21,641 nt of DNA from Myxococcota bacterium (lineage in GTDB: Bacteria > Myxococcota_C > UBA6777), in the NCBI GenBank assembly GCA_023150835.1, contig JAKLKB010000123.1:1-21641 (forward strand), in the 5' to 3' direction. The notes under the pieces are model-generated. The model was given only the letters and a program-made list of their open reading frames with translations, had not been told where the DNA came from and did no database searches. This document shows, piece after piece, positions 16,158 to 21,641 of the stretch (positions within the stretch are counted from its first letter, which is position 1; each line of letters opens with the position of its first letter). The translations under genes were made by a program, and so were the position numbers.

Positions 16158-16231
16158 CCCTCTGCCTTTCCCCCTCGCCTCTGCGAAAAGCAGGGAGAGG
16201 GGGATGCCCGCTAGGGCAGGGGGTGAGGGTA
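16158..16231. repeat. REP-like palindromic element
   Basis: C-rich then G-rich blocks (cctttccccctcgcc; agggagagggggatg; cagggggtgaggg) contain two small hairpins, CTGC-gaaaa-GCAG and TGCCC-gcta-GGGCA. This resembles extragenic palindromes found many times in other genomes. It sits exactly between the OmpA stub and the SUMF1-D VR-like end, suggesting a recombination joint. Confidence 0.6.
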
Positions 16232-16245
16232 AAAAGCAACAAGCG

Positions 16246-16356
16246 TCAATACCTCACCAACCGAAAGCCGAAACCAGAACTGCGGCCCGACGTTCCATAG
16301 GGATCGCGATACGCCGCACGCGCATACCACAAATTAAAGTATCAACTACCACCCCG
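16246..16356 (-). other. VR-like 3' end of SUMF1-D
   Basis: On the minus strand this begins with the RGG codons and runs to the final TGA. It aligns without gaps to the template repeat at 17541-17644. By hand about 60 of 105 bases agree, and the codons that are Asn in the template are mostly changed here (to Tyr, Phe, Asp, Pro, Gly, Ser). Many mismatches are at template C, G or T, especially third codon positions. Adenine-specific mutagenic retrohoming does not explain those, so this is a homologue of a VR, not a recent copy. Confidence 0.6.
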
Positions 16357-17091
16357 CACCACACAGCGGTCCGCTGGCTTGCTTTGGAGTGGATCCTGCG
16401 TCGCCATCCCTTCATACGAACCGTACATGTCCATCGTCCACTCCCACACATTCCCCAACATATCCTTCAGTCCCCATGCGTTCGCCTTCTTCCCACCTAC
16501 GGGGTGCGTCTTTTTGTCGCTGTTGCCACCATACCAAGCCACCTCATCAACATCCCCGTACCACGCTCCTGTTGTTCCCGCTCGTGCTGCGTATTCCCAC
16601 TCTGCCTCTGTCGGCAACCTCCATCCTTTGCATTGGAAGATCCTTCGATCCGTCACGGCACAAGGCACCCGCTTTTGCGCTTCCGACAACTTGTTCGCAA
16701 ACGCTCGCGCATCATGCCAGTTCACCTTCTCCACAGGGCAGTTGTCGCCGCATTTCTGAAAATGCGATGGATTCGACCCCATCAACGCCCTGTACTGTCC
16801 TTGTGTCACTTCCGTCTCCAACATCCAAAATCCCTTGCTGATCTGAACCCTTCGCTGCGGCCCCTCATCGTATTGCCGCCCCGCCTCCCCTATCGGACTC
16901 CCCATCACAAATGATCCCGCTGGAATCCATCGCATCGCAAACGCCGATCCTCCCGCCACAAACGTCTTTCGTGTTCCTGCTCTTCGCGCTCCTCCTTTTC
17001 CCTGCGAATAGCCCTCTCCACCACCCCACAATGCCAAACCAAACACCAACACCAAACCACACACTCCCACCATCCACCGCTGTCTTTGCAT
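16246..17091 (-). pseudogene. SUMF1/FGE-fold exported protein with premature TGA; candidate DGR target (SUMF1-D)
   Basis: From the ATG at 17091 (AAGGAG about 7 bases upstream) the frame gives 249 aa to a TGA at 16342-16344. Continuing in the same frame, 31 more codons run to a natural TGA at 16246-16248. The product has a signal peptide (about 1-29) and the FGE-fold blocks FAMRWIPAGSFVMGSP, ETEVTQGQYRALMGSNPSHF, GWRLPTEAEWEYAARAG and GLKDMLGNVWEWT. It is a paralogue of SUMF1-C. The break falls exactly at RGGS-stop-YFNLWYARAAYR...GFRLVRY, where relatives have RGGSW. The FGE catalytic cysteines are absent. Position next to a DGR and the shape of the last 36 codons make it the obvious target candidate, but see the template-repeat comparison. 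R1 copy D is its leader. Confidence 0.8.
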
Positions 17092-17132
17092 CTTTACCAC
17101 TCCTTTTTTCAATCTGGCATTTTTTCTCTAGA

Positions 17133-17253
17133 TTTGTGGGGTGCCACCCCATACCTCGCCATAGACTGTCGCCCATTGACCCCGATATCGGCGAACAGAG
17201 CATCGTTTTTCACACCAACGGCTCTTTCGCTTGAGACGCCTCGAACACGGGGG
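17133..17253 (-). repeat. R1 leader element, copy D
   Basis: On the minus strand it reads CCCCCGTGTTCGAGG, CTCAAGCGAAAGAG, GTGTGAAAAACGATGCTC, CGGGGTCAATGGG. The stretch GAAAAACGATGCTCTGTTCGCC is shared nearly exactly with copy A. The first hairpin has decayed in this copy. The second is kept as TGGGGT-ggc-ACCCCA followed by CAAA. It ends about 41 bp upstream of the ATG at 17091. Confidence 0.75.
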
Positions 17254-17341
17254 ATTGTCGGCCAGCGGCCTTCATCCCATCCGAAACACAGGCTTTTCGA
17301 CCGACGGTCTCTGTTCCGTCCCAAACACAGGTTTCTTGGCC
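17225..17341 (-). repeat. Three 39-bp modules; the last forms the 5' end of R1-D
   Basis: On the minus strand three consecutive 39-nt units begin at 17341, 17302 and 17263 with GGCC or GGTC. They then carry GAAA or similar and CCTGTGTTTGG, CCTGTGTTTCG or CCCCGTGTTCG. The third unit is the start of R1 copy D. Copy B has the same head just outside its marked start (GGCCCGAAAAACCCCGTG). R1 is therefore modular, and this locus has two extra head modules. Confidence 0.65.
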
Positions 17342-17540
17342 AAATGCGCCGCTCATCTCCTTTTTTTGAAAAACACCGACGCTACGGGTGAAACAGGCCC
17401 CTTGTGGAGGACGCCCCGAAACGCAGCATCGGTGCTGTTTGGTTCTTTGGTGCTTTCGCACACAGGGAGCGAAGCGGTGGTTCTCTTATACCTGTTGGCG
17501 CGGTCTCCGTAAAGGCCGCACATCGAAGATGTTAGAGAAG
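17342..17540. other. Spacer between R1-D modules and the template repeat
   Basis: No gene is supported here. The only structure noted is an imperfect inverted repeat, caccgacgct (17374-17383) and agcatcggtg (17425-17434). It lies downstream of the template repeat on the transcribed strand and might mark the end of the template RNA; that is inference. Confidence 0.35.
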
Positions 17541-17644
17541 CTGAGCAAGCGGAAACCAAGGTTGTTGTTGCGATTCGTCGGCGCATTGTTGTTGCGATTC
17601 GCTGAGCGCACGTTCCTCGCGTTGTTGTTCCAACTACCACCTCG
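17541..17644 (-). ncRNA. DGR template repeat (TR)
   Basis: On the minus strand the sequence starts CGAGGTGGTAGTTGG and ends CTTGGTTTCCGCTTGCTC. It translates as RGGSWNNN, ARNVRSANR, NNNAPTNR, NNNLGFRLL. Twelve of about 35 codons are AAC or AAT, the hallmark of DGR templates, in which adenines mark positions mutated during reverse transcription. The RGGSW...GFRL frame identifies the target class as FGE/C-type-lectin fold. It begins 21 bp after the RT stop (17666), a standard DGR position, and is not part of any intact gene. It would be transcribed with avd and RT as the template RNA. Confidence 0.9.
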
Positions 17645-17665
17645 ATTCACCCGCTTCGTACTGTT

Positions 17666-18662
17666 TCATGCTTCGACCCCTCCGCCTATCCCTTCAAAGA
17701 AGCGACGGCGAAACGGCAATGTATGCCTGCCCAAACTATGCCCAAGTCGCGCTGCACTACAAGCTGCCAGCCTGACTTCCGATACCTTTCCCGCCCGATG
17801 CTCCGACCACAATCGCCGAAACCCTCTACAGAAACGATGCTTCCGCGCCGCTGTCCAACGCAACCCGCTCCGAAAAACCCGCACACCCAAAAAGCGCACA
17901 CCTTCCGTCACCGGACAAAGCCTTGTCACCGACCTTTTCAAATCCAAACACAATTCGCCCACAACGATCTCTTGCAGCGCAAACAAAGCATCCCATAACG
18001 CTGCTTTCTCCGCACCAAAGCACAAGATGTCGTCCATGCACCGACTCTTTCGCCGCGTGATCCAGCCGACCCAAATAAAAGTTCGCAAAATGTTGGCTCG
18101 TGAGGTTCCCTATCGGCAACCCCTTACCTTCACGCGATCCCTCCAACGGCACCCCAAGGATCTTCGCAAATAGCCGATGCAACGCCCTCTCCCCAAATTT
18201 TCGCTCCAACGCAGCTTGAAGCACCCCGTGATCGATGCTCTCAAAAAATCGCTCGATATCCAGTTTCAGCACATACGGATAACGCCGTGCATAGGTCTGC
18301 GCTGCTTCCAAAGCCCGTAAGCTGCCTTTGCCTTTTCGACAAGCGTAACTGTCCCTTGTTGCATAAGCCTCCAAATGCGGCTCCAGTACACCGCATAGCG
18401 CGTGATGCACCACCCTGTCCCGAAATCCTGCCGCCGAGATCCGACGTGCCTTTGGATCGCACACCCAAAAATGCCGCAATCGTCCCGGTTCATAACCGCC
18501 CGAACGTAGCTCTTCTTGCAACCGCAATATCTCCGCTTCACGATCCCACAAAAAAGCCTGTACATCTTTCCTTTGGCGTTTTCCCTTCGCAGCTCGTTCT
18601 GTCGCCTTCCACAACGTCTCAAACGCACAAACCTGCTCAAATAGCCCATCTACCCGCTTCAT
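17666..18662 (-). pseudogene. DGR-type reverse transcriptase, frameshifted before the catalytic DD
   Basis: The ATG at 18662 overlaps the avd stop (ATGA). The first frame covers about 207 residues with DGR-RT landmarks: DPKARRISAAGFRDRVVHHALC (motif 1-2 region), DSYACRKGKGS, YVLKLDIERFFESIDH (motif 3, first catalytic Asp), and GLPIGNLTSQHFANFYLGRLD (motif 4; the GNxTSQ form is specific to DGR enzymes). At about 18042 the frame must change. The other frame continues RCMDDILCFGAEKAALW (motif 5), PVTEGVRFLGVRVF and a final LPFRRRFFEGI to a TGA at 17666-17668. Compared with relatives (LDHxxK...VRYMDD), about six or seven residues are missing at the joint, so a short deletion of roughly 17-23 bases is likelier than a one-base slip. 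The motif reads CMDD instead of YMDD. Unless this is a sequencing error, the enzyme is inactive. Confidence 0.88.
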
Positions 18663-19054
18663 TGGCTCGCACCTATCGACTTCAACCAACCACCCAACAT
18701 CCGCCCCGCTTCCACTAGCCTTTGACTCGTCTGCTCCAAACCACCGTGGCTGAGGTAGCCTCGTGTGTGGCACAACCGCACCAACAAACGCAATCGCTCC
18801 AGCTTCCGATTCACACCTTCCAGTATCGTGCGCTTTTCCTTCCGATAACGCGCTTCGATCAATTCCTCGAATATCTCCAACGCCAGATCCTCCACCCGCC
18901 TTGTCAGCGTCATCCGTGCCGCCTTTGGGAACTTTTCGGTTCGCTCCAACAACTCCCCTACAAATCCCTCCCACAACGTCAACAACGGTAACGACGCGAC
19001 GTTCCCCTGACCTTCTTTCCCTTCCTCACTTTTCTCCGTCTTTTCCCGTATCAC
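18659..19054 (-). CDS. avd: DGR accessory variability determinant (Avd)
   Basis: This is a 131-aa protein starting at GTG (19054) that overlaps an upstream TGA (GTGA) and ends in an ATGA overlap with RT. After a charged, dispensable-looking N-terminus (1-24), the sequence LERTEKFPKAARMTLTRRVEDLALEIFEELIEARY matches the Avd pattern (FPKSxRFTLxxRIxxLALDxLExLIEAxY). Helices with LEGVNRKLERLRLLVRLCHTRGYLS and a final EAGRMLGGWLKS follow. Avd forms a barrel of four-helix subunits that binds the RT and template RNA and is needed for mutagenic retrohoming. This gene appears intact, unlike its neighbours. The GGGAG ahead of the GTG is only about 2 bases away, so translation probably relies on coupling to the upstream frame. 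Confidence 0.92.
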   Translation of the reverse strand: MIREKTEKSEEGKEGQGNVASLPLLTLWEGFVGELLERTEKFPKAARMTLTRRVEDLALEIFEELIEARYRKEKRTILEGVNRKLERLRLLVRLCHTRGYLSHGGLEQTSQRLVEAGRMLGGWLKSIGASQ

Positions 19055-20155
19055 TTCTCCCTTACTCTTTTTTCCTGCCCTTTCCGTGCTTTACGAAGCG
19101 TGAGACTCCCGTTGGTCGTCTTCCGTGTCTTCTGTGGACGGCCTTCCTTCGCCTTTCGGGAGCTCTTCCGCTTCTCTCGCTTGCCGCTCCGCTTGCCGCT
19201 CCGCTTGCTGCGCTTCCTTCGCTTCAGACTCCCCCCAGACTTTTTGCAATCCGCCATCACGATGGCTGTTTCAGCTAATGGACTCTCCATCACATACACT
19301 TTTACACCGCCCACGTTCGCCGACACCACCAACACGCCCCATCCTTCGATGCTTGAGGTTGCCCCGCTCGTTCCGCTTGTTCCCGTCGAAGCCACGCGCT
19401 GCCCACAACCCGGCATCCGCACCAACAACATCCCTTTTCCCGCGATATCCGGCCTCAACGACGGCGTTTGTGTCTTCCCCAACTTGCGCGCTTCATCACT
19501 TACTTTGTCGCTCACGTAGTCCTGTATCTCTTGCGCTGTAATGCACTTGTCTCCGTTCTTATCCGCCTCTCCACGCAATCCCTTCAAGAAGTAGTGCGTA
19601 TATAGCCCATTCCCCAAATTTCTCGGTTCCAACGACACTTCGTTTCCATCCGACGGCGTGAACACCACACGATTTTCACCCCGAAACATCGTTCCGTGCG
19701 TGCTCGGTAGAAAATTACTCTTTTCTCTTCCCAAACTTGCGATATACTCCGAGGCCACCGCTCGGCTAAAGCATGTAGCCAGCACCAACATCTGTTGCCG
19801 CACACGCATCCGCTTCAACGCATTCTCCAAAAATCCTCCCGACAGCCCCGAATGCTTCAACCTCGCCGCATCCGAATCGTGCATCACTAAGAAGCTTCCT
19901 TCCTCTCCTAACTTCTCTCCTTGCGTACTCACGAATACAAACACCATCCTCCCCATACTACGAAAAAACCTCTCGGTGCAACCCCCCTCTTTCTTTCCAT
20001 TCCGCCTCTTCTCTGTCCCAAAACGCATAGCGTTCTTCAAATAAGGCCGACTTCGCGTCCTCCCAAGCGACCGAGGCGTTCGTTTGGAAAATCTCTGTTC
20101 GCTTCGCCAATACCCGCGACCTATGGCGGAGTCTGAAGCGGAACCCCAAACACAA
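19051..20155 (-). pseudogene. Caspase-like (peptidase C14) and PEGA-like protein, frame-disrupted
   Basis: The central frame encodes a caspase-fold C-terminal half: VFVFVSTQGEKLGEEGSFLV (normally SGHG, His replaced by Gln), MLVLATCFSR (normally DACxSG, Cys kept), GNGLYTHYFLKGLRGEADKNGDKCITAQEI and a KTQTPSLRP end. A PEGA-like segment follows (GVLVVSANVGGVKVYVMESPLAETA). Two joins look wrong. Near 19963-19987 the coding-like frame from a TTG at 20155 (GAGGGAG upstream) shifts at a T6 or G6 run. At 19231-19236 a G6 run shifts it again: with one more G the tail would read SEAKEAQQAERQAERQ and end at 19091-19093. As it stands, the frame continues as an implausible Lys/Arg-rich tail to 19051. The first beta strands of a caspase domain were not found. 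It occupies the position upstream of avd where DGR targets often lie, yet carries no VR. Confidence 0.7.
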
Positions 20156-20192
20156 CCCGCTCCCTCGCCTCGATAGTCCTCTAAAAAAATCC

Positions 20193-20220
20193 TTGACAGA
20201 TCTCGAAAGCGGTTTACACT
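20193..20220 (+). promoter_or_regulatory. Sigma-70-type promoter for the membrane protein/regulator operon
   Basis: TTGACA (20193-20198) is followed after a 16-bp spacer by TACACT (20215-20220). The ATG of the first gene is at 20289. The region also separates this operon from the divergent caspase-like gene, so a minus-strand promoter is expected nearby but was not recognised. Confidence 0.65.
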
Positions 20221-20281
20221 ACAAACCAAGTTTGTATCACAAACCAGTTTACATCACAAACAGGTTCACATCACAGACCGA
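20213..20281 (+). promoter_or_regulatory. Four 17-18 bp operator-like direct repeats
   Basis: Units run 20213-20230, 20231-20247, 20248-20264 and 20265-20281, with consensus TTTACATCACAAACCAG. The first overlaps the -10 box. The junction of units one and two also contains the inverted repeat ACAAAC-caa-GTTTGT. The arrangement suits a repressor that covers the promoter and loads cooperatively downstream. The winged-helix protein encoded at 21022 is the natural candidate (inference). Confidence 0.65.
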
Positions 20282-20288
20282 GAAAACG

Positions 20289-21029
20289 ATGAACGAAAAA
20301 CCCCACCCACCCGAAGAATTAGAGACAGCGTTGGCGAATGTGCGGATGATCCGCGAAGTGATGGACAAGGTGCGACTGAGTCATCCTGTGCGGGAGATGA
20401 TGCGTCCGCTGCTGTTGCTTGGCTTGTGGTTTATGCCGGTATTTGTGCTGTACGGTGTGGTGTGCCAATGGCTATTGGATCAACCTGTAGCGCAGCTTTG
20501 GGGGCAGCCGAAAAGCACATGGATCTGGAGTGCGAGCTTTCTGTTGTTCTCCTTTGCGGGTTATGCAAAATACTATGTCTCACGCCCAGAAATGAACCGT
20601 CATGGGTATGATTATCTGAGTTTTTTAAAGCGAATTCTTGTGGGTGATGGGTATTTGCGGATCGTATTTGGCGTGTTGGCGCTGTTAGGCGCAAGCATCG
20701 CATTGGTCGTGCAAGCGGGCCTGAGCCACCAAATACCGGGGCTTTTCGTGATCGGAACGGGCGCGATTATGTTGATGCTTCCGTTGGCGCTTCCGCTGCC
20801 TGAACTCACAGGAACTGGTGTGTTTTTGATCTTTGCAGGGATTTTTTCGCTGTTTGTGTTTCCGACGTACCCTTTCTATAAGATATCGGTTTTGTTTGGC
20901 TTATTTAATCTGCTTGTTGGTCTGCAAGGGTTGAAAATCGCTGCTTCGCCACAACCAATCACTCTGACAGAATCGAGCGAAAAAAACGCACAAGGCGACA
21001 TCGAAAAAACGGGTCAAACGCATGGATGA
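20289..21029 (+). CDS. Multi-pass membrane protein co-transcribed with a regulator
   Basis: The ATG at 20289 gives 246 aa. The Shine-Dalgarno site is weak (CGAG). The ATG was chosen because 32 further upstream residues would be encoded by the operator repeats. After a charged N-terminal helix (residues 1-38, EELETALANVRMIREVMDK) there are about six hydrophobic segments: LLLLGLWFMPVFVLYGVV, WIWSASFLLFSFAGYAKYYV, YLRIVFGVLALLGASIALVV, LFVIGTGAIMLMLPLALPL, GVFLIFAGIFSLFVF and ISVLFGLFNLLVGLQGL. The C-terminus is polar. No family is recognised. Similar small membrane proteins are often paired with HTH_34-type regulators, and here the two genes overlap by 8 bp, so they form one operon. Confidence 0.85.
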   Translation: MNEKPHPPEELETALANVRMIREVMDKVRLSHPVREMMRPLLLLGLWFMPVFVLYGVVCQWLLDQPVAQLWGQPKSTWIWSASFLLFSFAGYAKYYVSRPEMNRHGYDYLSFLKRILVGDGYLRIVFGVLALLGASIALVVQAGLSHQIPGLFVIGTGAIMLMLPLALPLPELTGTGVFLIFAGIFSLFVFPTYPFYKISVLFGLFNLLVGLQGLKIAASPQPITLTESSEKNAQGDIEKTGQTHG

Positions 21030-21339
21030 TCCAACAAAAATCTTTGCGCTTTCCAAGATCTTTCATGAACCAGCGCGCCTTGCGATCATGACGTTGCTTT
21101 CGGCACGCCCCGAAGGTGTTGATTTCAATGGGATGCGCAACACGCTCAAGATGACCAAAGGCAATCTTGTGGTTCACGTCTCAAAGCTCGAAGAGGCGGG
21201 GTATGTCGAAGTCCTCAAAGAGTTTCTCGACCGACAACCTCGCACACTTTACCGCACAACCGCTCTTGGACGTGAGGATTTTTCCATTTATCTCCGACGG
21301 CTCGAAGATATCATCTCTCAAGCACGCAAATATGCTTAA
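21022..21339 (+). CDS. Small winged-helix transcriptional regulator (HTH_34/MarR-ArsR-like)
   Basis: This is a 105-aa protein consisting of little more than one winged-helix domain. EPARLAIMTLLSARPEGVDFNGM forms the first helices, LKMTKGNLVVHVSKLEEAGYV is the recognition helix region, and the wing is followed by LGREDFSIYLRRLEDII. The TKGNLxxHxxKLExAGYV pattern is typical of the HTH_34 group, single-domain proteins related to MarR and ArsR. No metal-binding cysteines are present, so it is not a metal sensor of the ArsR type. Its ATG lies inside the end of the membrane-protein gene (8-bp overlap), giving translational coupling. It probably regulates its own operon through the four repeats at 20213-20281. 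Confidence 0.9.
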   Translation: MDDPTKIFALSKIFHEPARLAIMTLLSARPEGVDFNGMRNTLKMTKGNLVVHVSKLEEAGYVEVLKEFLDRQPRTLYRTTALGREDFSIYLRRLEDIISQARKYA

Positions 21340-21427
21340 CTTTCGATATGATCGGCGAGTTTCGTACGGATACGGTATTCGAGAGATGTGCGATCAAAGG
21401 GCAGTACATAGACGCCCTGTTGTTGGC
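21340..21427 (+). repeat. Degenerate R2 unit
   Basis: This begins directly after the regulator's TAA. GATATGATCGGCGAGTT at its head and AGTACATAGACGCCCTGTTGTTGG at its end parallel the blocks of the full R2 copy that follows, including the AGACGCCCTGTT core, but the hairpin is missing. Confidence 0.5.
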
Positions 21428-21507
21428 TGATACGATCTCCGAGTGATGCGTACACGAAGCATCGTTCGCAGACGCCCTGTTTTGGGCAGCCACAGGGGGC
21501 TGCCCCC
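21428..21507 (+). repeat. R2 3'-end repeat, copy 2
   Basis: TGATACGATCTCCGAGTG, a variable centre with GATGC/GCATC pairing, CAGACGCCCTG and the hairpin GGGCAGCC-acagg-GGGCTGCCC follow the regulator gene in its own sense. Copy 1 sits the same way after the gene at 195-1769, about 21 kb away and on the other strand. Confidence 0.65.
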
Positions 21508-21582
21508 ATACGCGCCTTGTTAAGGTGGAAACACCGGAGGGTCGAGGATGATCGCCGTTTTGGGTGTTGGCCCCCCCTCAAT

Positions 21583-21600
21583 CCCCCCGTGAACGGGGGG
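21583..21600. terminator. GC-rich hairpin at window end
   Basis: CCCCCCG-tgaa-CGGGGGG is a perfect 7-bp stem with a 4-base loop. There is no T tract on either side, so it may be a factor-assisted terminator or another repeat. No gene is visible between 21508 and the end of the window. Confidence 0.4.
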
Positions 21601-21641
21601 AAGTTGGAACGGGTAGCGTCTGCGTCTCGTGCATACAGCGT

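Noticed and set aside
16342-16344. TGA read as selenocysteine or as a reassigned Trp codon
   Set aside because: Other genes in the window (for example the sirtuin and avd) end in TGA, so reassignment is unlikely. The homologous position is Trp, not Cys or Sec.
17353-17640. 95-aa open frame across the template repeat
   Set aside because: It is in a different frame from the RGGSW...GFRL pattern and has no start signals. The TR is non-coding.
17388-18173. 261-aa plus-strand open frame opposite the RT
   Set aside because: It is an antisense shadow rich in Arg, Pro and Ser. The RT motifs lie on the minus strand.

Overview
The window reads like a piece of a Gram-negative genome of moderate GC content. 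The signs are Shine-Dalgarno-type starts, Sec signal peptides, a probable lipoprotein, an orphan OmpA C-terminus and SUMF1-fold exported proteins. Long exported proteins of unknown function, a caspase-like gene and abundant structured intergenic repeats suggest a Myxococcota/Bradymonadota-type or planctomycete-like lineage. That placement is inference with low confidence. No rRNA or tRNA gene was seen.

Layout. (1) 1-3000: an exported-looking or disordered Tyr/Asp/Gly-rich protein and an upstream UspE-like tandem universal stress protein, both on the minus strand. (2) 3010-10251: a minus-strand lipoprotein, then two very large tandem paralogous plus-strand genes with signal peptides, beta-rich ectodomains and C-terminal membrane helices. 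(3) 10252-12666: a repeat-rich convergent spacer, an exported SUMF1-like protein (SUMF1-C) and a sirtuin, both minus strand. (4) 12848-14988: a small S24/S26-like protein and an EF-hand protein (plus strand). (5) 15124-16231: an epoxide-hydrolase-like enzyme, an OmpA remnant and a REP-like element. (6) 16246-20155 (minus strand): a diversity-generating retroelement (DGR). In transcript order it holds a caspase-like gene, avd, the reverse transcriptase (RT) and the template repeat (TR), followed by a SUMF1-like gene (SUMF1-D) whose C-terminal end sits where a variable region (VR) would be. (7) 20193-21339: a promoter with four operator-like repeats driving a membrane protein and a small winged-helix regulator.

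The strongest biology is the DGR. The TR (17541-17644) encodes the asparagine-rich RGGSWNNN...LGFRL pattern typical of FGE/C-type-lectin-fold targets. Avd and RT are translationally coupled by an ATGA overlap. The locus nevertheless looks damaged. RT is frameshifted just before its catalytic DD motif. The caspase-like gene appears broken at homopolymers. SUMF1-D carries a TGA at the first VR-like codon. SUMF1-D matches the TR at only about 60 of 105 bases, with mismatches outside adenines, so it is not a fresh product of this TR. The live target, if any, lies outside the window.

The second notable signal is a family of about 120-125 bp elements (called R1 here). It occurs four times, always in the sense orientation and always ending about 29-42 bp before the start codon of a gene for a signal-peptide protein. 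Its hairpin is kept by compensatory changes, so it may be a structured 5' leader or a mobile regulatory cassette. A separate 3'-end repeat (R2) lies beyond the stop codons of genes at both ends of the window, and a third family (R3) fills the convergent spacer at 10255-10500.
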